Shown: positions 23,971 through 37,113, counted from the stretch's first letter. The stretch: 64,000 nt of DNA from Allolobophora icterica (GCA_963556255.1 OY744604.1:20006982-20070981), one strand, 5' to 3'. Numbers and translations are program-made. The notes: generated by a model not told the origin, from the letters alone.

Positions 23971-25725
23971 TAAACTACGCACCTAAGTTGTGAATGGATG
24001 CAGAAAAAATTAACGACGCGTTCAAGGGATACTTAAAAATACTAGGACCGTGTTTACCAGTGTCAACAGCATGCAGGGAGCGAGGCTTCAGTTTGCAGTA
24101 TCGAATCAAGGTTAAGTCCAGGACTTGGGTACTTCCTGACAATCTGGAACGGCTAATGAAGCTTGCAGCAGGTCCTGACATATAAAATTTTCCATTATGC
24201 AGAGCTGTTGCTCCATAACTCTTAACTATGTTGCTTGGACTCAAAATGTTGTGATGTGATGCGTCCATGACACCATGTATTCAGGCTTTAACGGAATCGC
24301 TGGTAACAGCATTCATGTACCGTAAACTGTTTGAAGTCAGTAAGACGTTAACGGAATCACTGGTATTCTGTGCGCAAAAGGAGATTGGCTCGTCTGTACC
24401 AACAATCCAAGGCCAAGATCTCTGCTCCTCCAGCAGAGGCTAGTTCATCAGAAGTAGAAGTTGAGCAGAAAGTGGAAATTGACAATGGAATATTTGAATT
24501 TGAAGAGGAATTCGCATATTATGATGAATAAGAAAACTGTACTGTGTATGCTCGTGAAGTATAGTATGATTGAAATAAGTGAATTAAAATAATGTCTCGT
24601 TGTCACTAAGAATTTTCCTAGACTTATAGTACTAATTAACTCTATACTAATTTACGTTTATCTTTTCAAAGTTGTAAATTTAAACTCCTAAATCCTAATT
24701 AAGTTGTTAGAAAGGCTATTGTGATTTAACAATTTAACATTGGTTACAAATAATAACAATGTGTTATCTTCGGAATTTTTGGGCAGTTACTATGACCCTA
24801 TGGGACTCCAATGATGGATGGGTGTGGAATCCATGACTCATTTATTTTGGTTTGACTCCAACTTTGGTGATGTGATGCGTCCATGACTCCATGTATTCAG
24901 GCTTTAACGGAGTCGCTGGCAACAGCATGTATCGTACAGTTTTTGAAGTCAGTAAGACGCTTTAGTTTTAGGTAGTTTAAGCATTCAATTCAATTTAATT
25001 CAGCGCCATTTATTGCGGCACAAACTGTATATGAAGCCAAGAACAGAACATTTCAATCTTGTATGTAGTTAGTGTCAGTGTTGCTATGCTTATATGTGTA
25101 AAAGACAAGTGGTTTTGTGCGTTGGTTGCCTAATAAACTAAGGTGCATGTGTATATTATTATTAAAATCCATCTACCTGACAAATACACAGGAATATCGA
25201 GTCCATTTCTTTAGTTAGTTATAAAATGATATACCAATTGACGCCTGATTGAACTCATGGTTATGTAAACATCTTCCTTACCGCCATCACAACTACTACC
25301 ATTACCCAAACACCAGTAGGCCTATACCACCACCAATATCATCGTCATTGGCTATAATGTCCATCAATAAAGTGCTGCCGTTTCCAACGTGCTTTACCAA
25401 CTCTTCAGGTCTCACACCCCACCCAGGCTATGTGCGCCCGAAGTTCAGCGGGCGGTGGTCAGCCTGTACCATCTAGGTCCATGTGCAATTGGGAGTTTTC
25501 TGGAGGGTGTCAGATATAATAGCTTTGATCAGACCTGCGTTGCTTGTATGCAACTTCAGCGTGCGAAGTCGCCGACAGAAGTCTGCATTGAACGCCTGTA
25601 TATTTATTCCTTAAGCCTTGTGTTGTGCTAAGAATACGAAATCCTCAGAATTTTCTTCAAGCACACAACTGTTGGAAGGCATTCATTTTTTCTATAAGTT
25701 GGATAAAACATTGTCACCCAAAGTT
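23971..25725. other. Intergenic region, no gene recognised
   Basis: AT-rich with short direct repeats: GTGATGCGTCCATGACACCATG near 24255 and GTGATGCGTCCATGACTCCATG near 24870, each followed by TATTCAGGCTTTAACGGA. The frames at 24000-24530 look like decayed element coding sequence, but I cannot name the family. Confidence 0.35.
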
Positions 25726-25729
25726 TAAA

Positions 25730-27288
25730 AATAGCCTATATATGCAGGTTGGGAGCCCATCATATATGGCGCTACAATAATCGAGGCGGGAGACCACGAA
25801 AGCATGGACCAGTGTAGATGCTGAACTAGGCGAGAGGGAGCGAGATATGACCCTGAGTTGTCGCAGCTGGTAGTAACAGCTGCGGCAGAGGAGATTAATA
25901 TGCTGAACAAATGTAAGCTCCTGGTCTAAGGTGACTCATAAGTCTCGGACTGAGGGTAGGAAGGTAAAATGCGGGTATTCCTTAGCAAGGGACCCAAAGT
26001 CTATCTTTCGGAGCTGCTGAGGGGTGCCAAGCCAGATTAGCTGAGTCTTGGCCGAATTGAGCCGCAAGCGATTCGATGACATCCAGGCATGCAGGGTCTC
26101 AGTTGTCTGGCTCATGATTCCTACTGCAGCAGCAGCCTGGCCGGCATGGCAGTGGACATAGGCCTGAAGGTCATCGGCGTATGATTGGCTACGGACAGAC
26201 TCAGCCGCAAGCAGAGGACCCAGGTCAGCAGTAAAAAGAATATATAGAAGTGGGCCAAGGACGGAGCCCTGAGGAAGACCAACAGGCGCCGGGACCAAAG
26301 TGGACCTAATGGGACCATGGGCCACCATGAAGGAACGGCCCCGCAGAAAGGACGAAAGCCAGTCTAAGGCATTGCCAGAGAGGCCAAAAGATATGGACAG
26401 GCGCTGCAGAAGTATGTCGTGATCGACAGTGTCAAATGCAGCGCTCACGTCGAACAGTGCCAGAAGGGTAACCTGGGACTTATCAATAGCCCCATAAATG
26501 TCAGAAAGGAGGCGCACGAGAAGGGAGTGCATCGGTTTCCGTGGAGTGACCCTTCCGGAAGCCTGACTGATAGGTTGGGAGAAGGCAATTCATATCTAAA
26601 TAGTGAATTATTTGGCCAGCTACAACCTTCTCTATAACCTTTGAAAGGAAAGAGACATTGGCTATGGGCCTAAAATTAGTAGGCCCAGCCGGATCCAGTC
26701 CATCGGCCTTGAGCACAGGAACAAGGATGGACCTCTTTTGTGAGGCAGGAAGGACACCTTCATTGAGAGAGCGGTTACAGAGTACTGTTATGAAGGGTAG
26801 TAGGGTGTCGACGAACTCCTGAAGGATGAACGTAGGAATAGGATCAAGGTCGCAGGTCTTTGGTGGCGACGCCAGGATGATCCTTCGTAGTTCCTCGCCG
26901 GTCACTGGGCCCAGGGCAGACAGGCCACAGCTGGTCGGCTGGAAGGTCGGCAGCGGACAGCCTGCTGTGTCCTCACGGACAGAACGAACCTTGGCTGTGA
27001 AGGACTCTAGGAAGGCATCGGCTGTGAACAGCGTCGTAGCCTGGCAGGGAGCCGAACTGGAGCGACCCAAGATGTCGTTGAAGGTCGTCCAGAGCCTCTT
27101 CGGTTCACCGGCATTCTGGGCAATCTTGCGTTCCCAGTAGCTTTGCTCCTTGTTCTTGTATTGCCGATGCATTTCCCGGACGTACCTCACCCAGGCCACA
27201 TGATCCTCAGCCGCCCTCGTTCGCCTGTAGCGCCTCTCAAGCCGGCGGGCGTGTCGAAGGAACGCACGGCATTCAGCATCGAACCTGC
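25730..27288 (-). mobile_element. LINE, inverted 5' segment (reverse transcriptase)
   Basis: The minus strand encodes R-F-D-A-E-C-R-A-F-L at 27287, then L-W-T-T-F-N-D-I-L near 27080, F-R-P-I-A-N-V-S-F-L-S-K near 26665, F-D-V-S-A-A-F-D-T-V-D-H (motif A), G-L-P-Q-G-S-V-L-G-P-L-L (motif B), S-Y-A-D-D (catalytic, near 26185) and R-L-D-Y-C-S-A-I-Y-D-G-L-P near 25755. One frameshift near 26515. CR1/L2-like. The element continues on the opposite strand at 27289, a 5' inversion. Confidence 0.8.
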
Positions 27289-27775
27289 CGATTGAGGTGC
27301 TTCAATCGGGTCCTACGCACGGCTGCCCGGCTTGTGGGTCGCATACCCAAATTTGGCCGGGTCTCGGAGTACATGCGGGAGGTGCTCCACTGGCTCCCCT
27401 ACCCGCAGCGCATTGCTTATCGGGTCTCTGCTCTGGTTCGGCGGTCCCTTGAGGGTTTGGCTCCTCCTTACCTCCGGGAGCTTTGCTGCTCCACTTTGGC
27501 TGTCCAGCGTCGTGGTTCACTTCGCTCTGCAACACAGGCTGAGCTCCTTGTCCCCCGTGCACGGACTGCTATCCGACAACACCGTGCCTTCTCTGTCTCT
27601 GGCCCAGCGACCTGGAATGGGCTTCCAGTAGCGCTGCGCTTGACCCCAATCGATTGCTCTTCTCTGTTCTACTCTTGTCTTAAGACTGTCATGTTTGACC
27701 GTGGTTGGACTGGGAGCGCTCCTGAGTAGATAACCTTGAAGGAGCGCTATATAAGACTTCAGTAATAATAATAAT
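27289..27775 (+). mobile_element. LINE, 3' segment of the same insertion
   Basis: The plus strand encodes N-R-V-L-R-T-A-A-R-L-V-G-R-I-P, V-L-H-W-L-P-Y and A-F-S-V-S-G-P-A-T-W-N-G-L-P, the C-terminus of a CR1/L2-type reverse transcriptase, with stop at 27729. A short 3' UTR ends in (AAT)n at 27762-27775. It starts at the point in the protein where the inverted segment stops. Confidence 0.8.
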
Positions 27776-28199
27776 AAAATCCACTGGGTATTTTAAAATG
27801 ACTTTTCCTAGCAATGCTAGCCAGTAGCCACTAATACACGCAGCTCAGAGAAGGTGATTGTAACCAACGGAAGCCACGTTTGAGGATGAAGCTGAAGCCT
27901 TTTCGCATATACAATACATTCTAGCCTAATCGAATGATTTCTATAACTGCGCTATAATTACGCTCAAGACATCAATCGATTGTTGCTTTGAGTGAAATCA
28001 TAGTCAAAGTCATAATCCACTAGAGAATTTAAGGCGAAATTAGATAAGTCCAGAAGACCAAAAGTCTGGCTACGGAAGGTAAGATAGTTTAAGCAGAAGC
28101 GTTTCAGCTTAGTACTGAATGACATCAGAGAACCGACAAGCGCACTAAATTGAACTGGACCAACCACCTGGCATGCCAAAGAGCCTAGCATTGTTTCTG

Positions 28200-28745
<546 letters not shown>

Positions 28746-29276
28746 ATGTGGGGGACACAAGGTAACCGTTGGCCGAGTGCAATATTTTCGTCATAAGAGG
28801 TGAGCAAGAAGCGGAGACTAATTTTAATGCAATATCTTGCAATATCTTGTGAATTAATAGATTTTGCCAGTGAGACGAGTGTAATATTGGTGAAATGTGT
28901 TGATACTTAGAGGTTTTTGCTATGGCACTTGCAAGAGAATTTAGAACCATATGTAGTTTGTTCAAATCTATGTTAACAACCAAAGTGATAAGACATCAAC
29001 CATGACGCAACAAAACCAAACCACAATCAAAATCAACTAATTCGATATGGCCTCTGCATAACCGTGTGAACATTCATCACCTCAAATTCAGGCTACTCAC
29101 TCTGTTTGTAATACATGACTGAAACTAATAAAATTAATTCATCGAGGTCAGGCTGACATTCATCGTCGTGAAGGCAGGCTTCGCTATAAGCTACAAGATT
29201 TTGTTGTATTTAATCTTCATCTGAGAGTATAATTGCGTGAAATAGACTATCTCAGAGTGCGTGTGTGTGTTTTCAG

Positions 29277-29564
29277 AGTCAAGTTGGGAAATGTCTCACG
29301 CTGATACTATACAGAAAAACCACGACATCCTCCAAAGATGTACAACTATCAATTTGTATGTCATCGATTTCTTAAGCGCCGAAGACGTCCTAGACGAAGC
29401 ACAAGAACATGAACTCAAAACGGAAAGAAATCCTCTAAAGCAGCGCATTCTTTTGTTCCTATTGTTGAAAGAAGTTTCTTCCGATAGATATGAGTCCTTT
29501 CTGAAGGTTATGAAGGATACTGAACAGGAACATGTGGCAAACCTCTTGACAGGAAGCAATGAAG
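29277..29564 (+). CDS. Gene B exon: first CARD
   Basis: Phase 1-1 exon of 288 nt, with acceptor GTGTTTTCAG|AG and a weak donor G|GTATAA. It encodes a clear CARD of about 90 residues: I-Q-K-N-H-D-I-L-Q-R-C near residue 10, V-I-D-F-L-S-A-E-D-V-L near 24, E-R-N-P-L-K-Q-R-I-L-L-F-L-L-L near 47, and F-L-K-V-M-K-D-T-E-Q-E-H-V-A-N-L-L at the end. It matches the truncated CARD at 1-178. An in-frame ATG at 29291 could be the start codon, but the acceptor implies an upstream exon I could not find. The frame stays open through the donor to 29770, so intron retention would add about 68 residues. Confidence 0.78.
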
Positions 29565-30257
29565 GTATAACCTGCAATGCTCATCGTTATCGCAATTCAC
29601 CACAATATCTAGGCATTCGTTCACAAGCCATCCCTTCTTCACTGTGTTCATTTGCTCTTCTCACTATGTTCAGTCTACAATGTGCTAAGCCGCGTCAATT
29701 GGAGCTACTTATATTAAAACTTCTTCCCTCCGTAATATTGATAAGCAAAGAGATTACATCAACATATTGACATAACTGTACTCAGTGATGGACACAATAG
29801 TATTTTGAAAATAGATTTCTGCTTTCAAAATTGAAAATACTATTTTATTTTGTATTTTCAAAATACTTTTGAAAAGTATTTGGTAAAAGTATTTTTAAAT
29901 GTTTTAAAAGTATTTTGGAGAATTCAAAAATACTTCCTCAAATTACTTTTCCAAAATACTTTTCTACAAAACATAGATATGCCAAATTATTATTCTAATG
30001 TTGTAAGGTTTAAGACCTCGGCTTGAACGTGATGCTTCGAAAAATTAATGATCTCCTAGTCACAAAAAAATTGTTTGCTGTATCAGGGTATAATATCAGA
30101 ATTTGCAAATGCGCAAATCTGTTGTAGTTCTGGTTGCACCCAGCCAAAATTGACAAAATGATGTATGAGCATGAGGCACAGATTAATTGAAAAAAAAATG
30201 TATTAAATGTAAAAAATAAAAAAAATTGGTAAACGCTGTATTCAACATCCTCAGGCT

Positions 30258-30258
30258 A

Positions 30259-30330
<72 letters not shown>
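30258..30330. repeat. (AAT)n microsatellite
   Basis: About 72 bases of AAT triplets in the first visible intron of gene B. Confidence 0.95.
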
Positions 30331-30332
<2 letters not shown>

Positions 30333-30404
30333 CCACTGCAGAGTCAACATTCAGAGTCAACATTATTAATTAGTATCTTGCACCTGAGGGATCATACATA
30401 CTCC

Positions 30405-30690
30405 GGGTAAAAAATAATAATAATAATAATCGTGTTTATTGACAAGCTCACTGACAAACCGCAGTAAGTTACATTGAAACATGACGGCACAATTATCAAG
30501 ATCTTAATTAACACACGTCTTGGCAGCCTGTAAGGCGCCCGCTCATTTTACTGCTGCCCATAGGAAGTGAAAGGCTGAGTCGACCTAAAGAGGCTTACAG
30601 GTTTCGACCCGCGACTTTTGAAGATGTAATGCTCTTCAGGCCAGATTGTTACTACTCATCTATCCCCCTCCCCCAATGTACGGTTAAAGA
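30405..30690 (-). mobile_element. tRNA-derived SINE, family II (minus copy)
   Basis: On the minus strand the head GATGAGTAGTAACAATCTGG with B box GGGTCGAAACC is followed by GGCTGCC ... TGTCATGTTTCAATGTAA-like sequence, TTTGTCAGTG, and an (ATT)n end. It aligns with 20972-21346 and with the LINE tail at 18600-18775. Confidence 0.72.
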
Positions 30691-31409
30691 TAGGACCCAT
30701 TAACAATATTAGATGTTCAAATTTTAGTAAATTGCCGTCCATGAAACCAGCGATGTTCAGCATAATTGCAAAATAGCCTACCTAGGTCCTAAGCCAATCT
30801 CCGTCAGCCTGTGTTCGAGTCTTCGAGATAGACATTTAGCATAATTATAACAATAACTGATGCATACTTCGTAATGTTAAATTTCTGATCTTCGAAACCC
30901 TATGCAACCCCTCCCCTAGGGACTTTAGGTGGTCTTCTGGGCATTCCAGGTGGCACTAATTCTTTTCCTGCATCTTGCAAAACCCTAGGGTGTCAAATCT
31001 CGACGAGGAATTCGAAATTCTTTTATTAGTTAGGCCGATGTATTCATATCATCAGCATTCTTAAATACGAGCAATTTCAGTCGATCAGTGTGTAACGGAT
31101 TCTATAGACGGATTCATGAATGCAGCAACTGACAAACCCCGCTGCTAACCTTTCATCTCCTACGCCAGACATCAGCCTCGCCTGTATTCGGCTTTACCCT
31201 GCAGCCACGCTTTAGTCATTTCAATTAACTTCATTTGCAACTGTCGCCACTGACGCGCTAATATTACTCTGAAATTCGATTTATGCAGCGTGTATGTTTT
31301 ACTACGGTCTATTGTAACTTGACTTGTTCTTTCTGCCTTCGGGCGTAATAAAGTGCTCATATTATATAATATATATTATGCGCTATGTTTATTGATTAAT
31401 ATATTATAT

Positions 31410-31885
31410 ACTAGCTGGTTTACCCGGCGTTGCTCGGGGTTATAAGCCACCACCACCACCACCACCACCACCACCACCACCACCACCACCACCACCACCA
31501 CCACCACCACCACCAACACCACCACCACCACCACCACCACCACCACCACGACGGCTGTGCCATCTGGCGAATCTTTAGAAATGCCTGCCAGTGACAGAGA
31601 ATTATCGCTAAAACGGACAGAATCTTCTTGGGTGGCGCCATCTGGCGACTGAAAATAGGTCGACTCGAAATTTACAGAATTGGGGGTTTTCAAAGGTTTT
31701 CGCCCGTTTTCACCATGGAAGCGGTGAAAACGGGGACGCGAAGCCTCACACTGGGTGTGTAATGCCCACCCGGAGACAGTAGTGAAGGTTTGGAGTGAAA
31801 AGGTCGAAAGGTGTAGAAATGCATCCCGGTCACAGATCGGTGTGACAGAGGGACAGAGTTTCTGCTTTATTAATATAGATATACA
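31410..31885. mobile_element. Interspersed repeat with (CCA)n core
   Basis: Starts ACTAGCTGGTTTACCCGGCG and ends ACAGAGTTTCTGCTTTATTA with TATAGATATA. This start/end pair is one I recognise from many animal genomes as a non-autonomous repeat, but I cannot assign its class. A (CCA)n tract occupies 31447-31549. Confidence 0.45.
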
Positions 31886-32774
31886 TGCATATTTTATGCG
31901 CTATTTTTAATGTTTTTTTTAAGATTTAATGTTTATTTGTAAACTATTGTTATAAATTTTGGCCGATTGAAAAGAATAATTTGTTGTTGCTTTGTTGAGA
32001 TTGTTGAACCTATTGCACACTAAGCCACACTTGGTTTATTACAACAGCCTCGCCTGTATGCATGTTTTAACTAAACCAAACACTGGTCAGTCTTGTTTAA
32101 GAACTGCTACACGTATAAAGTTTAATATATTTCTTTGTTAAAATTACTCTTATTCTCCATTAGTTTTAATTAATTTCGACAGTCGAAGTAGGGCCTAAGG
32201 AATGTTTATGAAGTGTACTTCTTCAGACAAATCAGTTATGAATATGCAATGTAAATGTACACACTAGCCAGTAGCGATAGAAGTACAAAATTTTAATTTC
32301 TCAAAAGTAGTTTGAAAACTATTTCCATTTTTGTTTTCAAAATACTAATTTCAAAAGTACTTTCATATACTTTTCACGCTTTCTTTAATAATTATATATT
32401 TATAGGTCTTTCTGAAATAATACTTCAATTTACGTTGAAGTATGCCATGGCTCCTAGGCTCCTAGCACGTACAGATGAGAAACTCAGAAAATGCAATTTA
32501 AAAGGTGTTTCTTTTACATGTATTACAAAATATAATGGCTTGGTGTACAGGAATGAGGACATATTTGTAGCACTTTTTAGGGTCGGATACAGCAATGTTT
32601 CCGAAGCGCGGCTATGTTTAAATACAGTTTAGATATCTAAACCGAACACATCAAAGGCATCTCAACTCTGGGGCATTTGAAATGTTTAAATTTAAGAATA
32701 CAATAAACGAAACATTTGGATCAACTGCAAACTGAGATTTATAATGATTTTGTAAGATGTTTTGTTATCTACAG

Positions 32775-33059
32775 AGGACCATTTACCCTTGTCGGAAGGA
32801 AGATACAAGCGTTTAAAGAAAATTCGGCATAAAATGGCGAATGTGATAAGAATTGACATCGAATTAATTGCAGAGCTAAGAAGCTCGAAGGCAATAAGCA
32901 TGACAGATGCCGAGGAAATTAGAGCAGAGACTGTTGATTATGCAAAGAATTCCAAGTTGATTAGTGCAATTATGAGACGATGCAACCACTCCTTCAACAG
33001 TTTTCAAGAGGTACTCAGAAAGACTCTCCAAACGGCGGCGGCTGAATTTCTTAACGAAG
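32775..33059 (+). CDS. Gene B exon: second, divergent CARD
   Basis: Phase 1-1 exon of 285 nt, with acceptor ATCTACAG|AG and donor G|GTTAGT. The lead-in E-D-H-L-P-L-S-E-G-R-Y-K-R-L matches the gene A exon 786-1088. The rest is helical and CARD-like: I-E-L-I-A-E-L near residue 32, A-I-S-M-T-D-A-E-E-I-R near 43, N-S-K-L-I-S-A-I-M-R-R near 62 and F-Q-E-V-L-R-K-T...A-A-E-F-L-N-E-G at the end. The GQ-H-A motif of the last helix is lost, so this copy has diverged more than gene A's. Confidence 0.72.
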
Positions 33060-33597
33060 GTTAGTTCAATTTTAAGATGTTGACTAAAATAACTAAATTA
33101 TTTTCCTCATAAGGGTATGTCATTTGTGCATAGTTATCACAGCAATTACCACCATTAGAGGTACCACAATACATATACGGTCAAAGAAATACCACAGAAT
33201 CCTTAGTATATATTCCATGAGCTCTAGAATCAAGTGGATGCATTAATTCTAAAAGTGGAAGTTGTATACAGATATAAGATAGAGTAATATTGAAAATTAG
33301 TTACCTTTAACACTTATTTTTGTACAAGTTATTTGTTTTACTACCTTTTCTTATACTATTTACTATTACAAGCAGTCGCAGGCTATCCTAAGTAAATCTA
33401 CGATCTAGCCATTGCATGGCTAGTTATTTGTTTTATTATTTTTCTTTGCCTTTTTATACTATTTACTATGACATGCAGTCGCTGACTATCATAATTAAAT
33501 CTACTATCAAGACATTGCATGACTAGTGCGACCTGTAATAGTGCGACCTGTCATACTCTAACAGTGCATGTCACATAACACGCATTGTATGTTGTAG

Positions 33598-33981
33598 GCG
33601 AGATGTCAGCCGTGCATATCACCAACAACCGACCTGATTTGGATGAACCCTTAACTCTCGCTTTTAACGATGTCATAATGAATAAGAAACCAGCTGACGC
33701 AAAAATCAACGAAATGCTTCTTGAATTGAACGGATTCAGTTTATATCCAGTGCAAGCCATTCCAGGACAGAGCATCGTTGTCTTCATCTACTGCAAAACA
33801 GTTCACAATGCGGTTAAATTTACGCAACTTTTCAACTCTGGACGCCTGCAGTATATCTTAGAAAGCATTTTGAATCGATTACTTCTAAGAATCGAACCAC
33901 ATATCACGGAAGAACTTGACTCACGTATAAGTCTGGAAGATGAAGACATTGTCACTCTTGAAGATTTCACAGGAATTGAAG
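33598..33981 (+). CDS. Gene B exon: TRADD-N-like domain
   Basis: Phase 1-1 exon of 384 nt (128 residues), with acceptor ATGTTGTAG|GC and donor G|GTAATA. The core G-Q-S-I-V-V-F-I-Y-C, then F-T-Q-L-F-N-S-G-R-L and I-L-E-S-I-L-N-R-L-L, lines up with gene A 1988-2344 (G-H-S-I-V-I-Y-I-H-C ... K-V-E-T-V-F-I-Q-L-L). A longer acidic tail (S-L-E-D-E-D-I-V-T-L-E-D-F) is specific to this copy. The role is inferred from the TRADD-N resemblance: adaptor-type protein contacts next to the CARDs. Confidence 0.6.
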
Positions 33982-34177
33982 GTAATAAAAATTTTCATTC
34001 AACTGATTTGTTTTCAAGTTATTTCAAGTGCACTGCCATTGCAGTTTGTAATTGTATCGTCAAAGACCGTTTATTTGAAATAAGGCCAACAGAGTAGTGT
34101 CTTTCTAAGCTCTCCTGTCTTCCTGCAAATGGGTAATTTTACTTGTGTTGATCAATCGATGCTGGTACTGTGGATAC

Positions 34178-34282
34178 GTTGGATGACCGAAAGCCTTCAC
34201 AGACCGAAACTTTTCTGGAAACTATTTTCACGCGATGCAACGACACAATCAGGCGAAGAGTCATTCATGAGGATAATGATGT
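34178..34282 (+). pseudogene. Gene B dead copy of the GW linker exon
   Basis: This 105-nt stretch aligns without gaps to the linker exons at 36362-36466 and 38807-38911: W-M-T-E-S-L-H-R-P-K here against W-M-R-E-S-L-Y-T-P-K. Both splice sites are lost. The acceptor AG has become AC (34176-34177) and the donor G|GT has become T|TC (34282-34283). The frame stays open, so the loss is at the level of splicing. Confidence 0.6.
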
Positions 34283-34325
34283 TCTGTCTATTGATTAATC
34301 AGATTTTTAAAGTTAATTTTCTGCG

Positions 34326-35006
34326 ATGCTGGTATATAGAATGAGATTGGATATGTGGCTAATCTTGCCAAGAGCTCTGAAAGCTGCAATGTCGTTAACG
34401 TTAGTTTTGATACCGGTTAGAATGGAAATGCGATTGAATTCTCATAAGACCAGGGAGATGTTGTTCGCACGGAAGAGAGGAGTAACCATTCCCCAGCCGA
34501 TTCCTGGTGTGTCACGTGTTGCCGAGATGAACATTTTGGGGGTCACTATCCAAGACGATCTCAGAGCCAACGCGCACATCGAGTCGATCCTGTGCTCTTG
34601 ATCTAGCTCCATCTACGCCCTACGTGTCCTTTGCACCCATGGAATGCAGCATCGGGCTGTGCATGTAGTTGCAGAGGTCACAGTCGTGTCCCGACTGATG
34701 TATGCTGTGCCAGCTTGGTGGGGCATGACCACTCAGGCGGACCGTGACAGGCTCGAGCGATTTCTACAAAGAGCAAGAAATGCGGGCTTTTTGCCCGCAG
34801 ACTCGAGGCCTGTCACTCGGTTGGTCGAGGCTGCTGACGATAGACTCCTACAGGCCGTGAAATGGAATTGGAACCACGTCCTAACAAAATTGTTCCCTCC
34901 TGTCATCAAACGCACTTACAATCTCACAAAGAGAACACATGAATATGAGTTACCTGACAAGGACAGCAAGAACTTTATCTCTATAAGTGTATATTCTGAA
35001 CGTTAG
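34326..35006 (+). mobile_element. LINE C-terminal fragment in gene B
   Basis: L-N-S-H-K-T-R-E-M-L-F near 34434, M-N-I-L-G-V-T-I-Q-D-D at 34528, L-R-V-L-C-T-H-G-M-Q near 34620, V-S-R-L-M-Y-A-V-P-A-W-W-G and R-L-E-R-F-L-Q-R-A-R are the RT thumb and C-terminal region of a CR1/L2-like LINE. One stop near 34600. It sits directly after the dead linker exon. Confidence 0.7.
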
Positions 35007-36361
35007 CACGGTTCCTTATTAGTGCTTTTGCGGTTCCTAACTAGTGCTTTTGCGAACTACCTCTCGCATTAGGATGACTCTAACAGAACAACCATTGTAC
35101 CAGACCGACTCTGACAACTTTTCGTAGGCTGTATTATCCTAGTCTCAACAAGCGATATTGTACCACAATGCGGTGTGTCATCCTGATCCTAATAAACGAA
35201 TAATTATATTAATAAAGTAAGTTGCCTCTGTGCTGTCTCAGTGCATTACGGAAGTAAGCACGCAACATCAAATCACACGCAACTGCAACGAATGTGGAAG
35301 TAAGATGTTTACAGACAATATTTGTATAATCTTTGAATGCCATGAAAAATCCACCTATAGATTCAAAACACTATCAATAAATTCCTGTAACAAAGAAAGT
35401 AGGATATCGTTATATCACATTATATTCTTGTGTTTGTATGTGTGTGTGGTTCAGTCACAATGCTCGATAGCGAAGCCTACATATTTCGTGTTCAAGTTCA
35501 TTAATTATAGATCTGGTTTTAACTTGCAACTGAAAATTTAAAGTCGACTTTAACACTATCGCGGAAAGCCTTGGCCTACAAACGGAGCAGCAGTCTGGAT
35601 TTAGAGAATGTCTGGTGACGATGAAATGGCAGAAATGGCTGAGCGCTCGTCTGAATTTATGGAGCGTCTTGTAACTTTGACAGAGCGTCTCGATAGCCTA
35701 GAAGGTGGTACATCTGAAAAGCTTCACGTGGAACGATCGAACTCTGGTTATAGCACGGCTATGGCTCCTTTCCATTCGACAGTAGCGGACATATGTGAAC
35801 CTCGACCATTGGACAATGGTCACTTCCGGTTCATCATCATATTAGTTTTCATTATTGATCATAGTATACTGGTTGACACACCGCAACCGTTGACTTATTA
35901 CACCATCCGGAAGCCCTGATACCACCTGATTATGAGCTCTTTCGTAGCAAACCTAGGACCAATTATAAAACCTTAGGGAATTATTTTCCTTTATCGTCTT
36001 TCCTTTCTTTGGATTCGAATCCTGTGCCTAGTGCAGAAGGTCGACTTTTTTCCTCGACTATCGTTTCACGGCAACAAGTAGAAGCCCTGCGTCCGGAGAT
36101 GGTACAGCAGGCACTTTCCGACGTGGGGTCTAAAATAACAAAATCAAGGCTTGGAGACCCAATTGTCGTGCAATCTGCTATCGCACTATGCGAAGTGCAC
36201 AAACATCCGGAGTCTTTTAACCATGATTATAATTACCATATATTTTTAATGGGGAGACACCTAACCAGATTCCAACGCTGTACTCTCCTATCTTTTAGAA
36301 ACTGGCATTTTCAGAGTGACCTTAGTAATATTGTTCATTCAGTGTTTGTACATGTTCATAG
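35007..36361. other. Gene B intron, unassigned frames
   Basis: Frames at 35608-35770 (E-M-A-E-R-S-S-E-F-M-E-R-L-V-T-L-T-E-R-L) and 36009-36220 may be parts of a gag-like or other element protein. No family is recognised and no exon signals fit phase 1. Confidence 0.3.
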
Positions 36362-36466
36362 GTTGGATGAGAGAAAGCCTTTACACACCGAAACCTTTAA
36401 GAAAAATAGATGGACGCGACGCCATCACGCAAACGGACGAAGAGCCAGTCAAGAAGGAAATAACAG
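36362..36466 (+). CDS. Gene B linker exon (GW type, copy 1)
   Basis: Phase 1-1 exon of 105 nt, with acceptor GTTCATAG|GT and donor ACAG|GTTTGT. It encodes G-W-M-R-E-S-L-Y-T-P-K-P-L-R-K-I-D-G-R-D-A-I-T, then Q-T-D-E-E-P-V-K-K-E-I-T-G. It is equal in length and clearly similar to the exon 38807-38911, and both carry the same upstream intron stretch (TGGCATTTTCAGAGT, TTGTTC.TTCA). No known domain; a polar linker, possibly a short binding motif (G-W-x-x-E-S). Confidence 0.6.
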
Positions 36467-36744
36467 GTTTGTACAATGAGTTCTCAATCTGCTATTGATT
36501 AACTATATCGCTTATTAAATTTCTTATAAACTACTCCTCAAAACGAACTATCCATGGCTGACCACGTGAACTTCTCATACAAGTATTTCCTTAGTTTCAT
36601 ATCAGAACAAAAGCAAAACGATTTAATCCACACTTTAATGTAAAGCTTAGGATTACTGCAACGTCGTCCTATTAGGCCTACGTCAAAATAAGCCATTTCA
36701 GCCCCAAAAGTCCTTCTTCGATGTGCTTATATCCTGCTTATATT

Positions 36745-37113
36745 GCATATTCTTCATACTTTCACCAAGTTCCACATTTTCTCCAATATTTTGTTCGAGA
36801 GGTCCTGCACTGCCCTCGTCACCTAAACGATAATCAGTTAATCCTATTTTATAATGCTTGGAAAAGTTGAAAATCGGAATGTAGATACTGTTTTCTGATC
36901 TATTTTCTCAAAAAGACAATCGGTTTGGCTTTTGATTTTGATCCTGTCTGGCTAGGACAAAACTGAATACTTGTAGCTGTTTCTAGATGTTTAATTGATA
37001 AGCCAGATTTGCAGTAATGTTGTCAAATAATAGAAAATTGTTTGTGTCATAAGTATTCGAATTTTCTGCTTCATATCCATTTACGTTACATGTTTAGTGC
37101 GTTTTCTTAGGTA
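36745..37113 (+). repeat. Intron block duplicated at 40112-40480
   Basis: About 370 bases (TTCTTCATACTTTCACCAAG ... TTTTCTTAGGTAAG) recur 3.4 kb downstream with few changes. Its first part is also recognisable in gene A near 13830-13930 (AGTTCCGCATTTTCTCCAAT, AATCAGTGAATCTTA). Confidence 0.8.

Noticed and set aside
29788..29960. hAT end (CAGTGATGGACA) before TATTTTGAAAATA repeats
   Set aside because: No matching right end or target duplication was found; the sequence is low-complexity.
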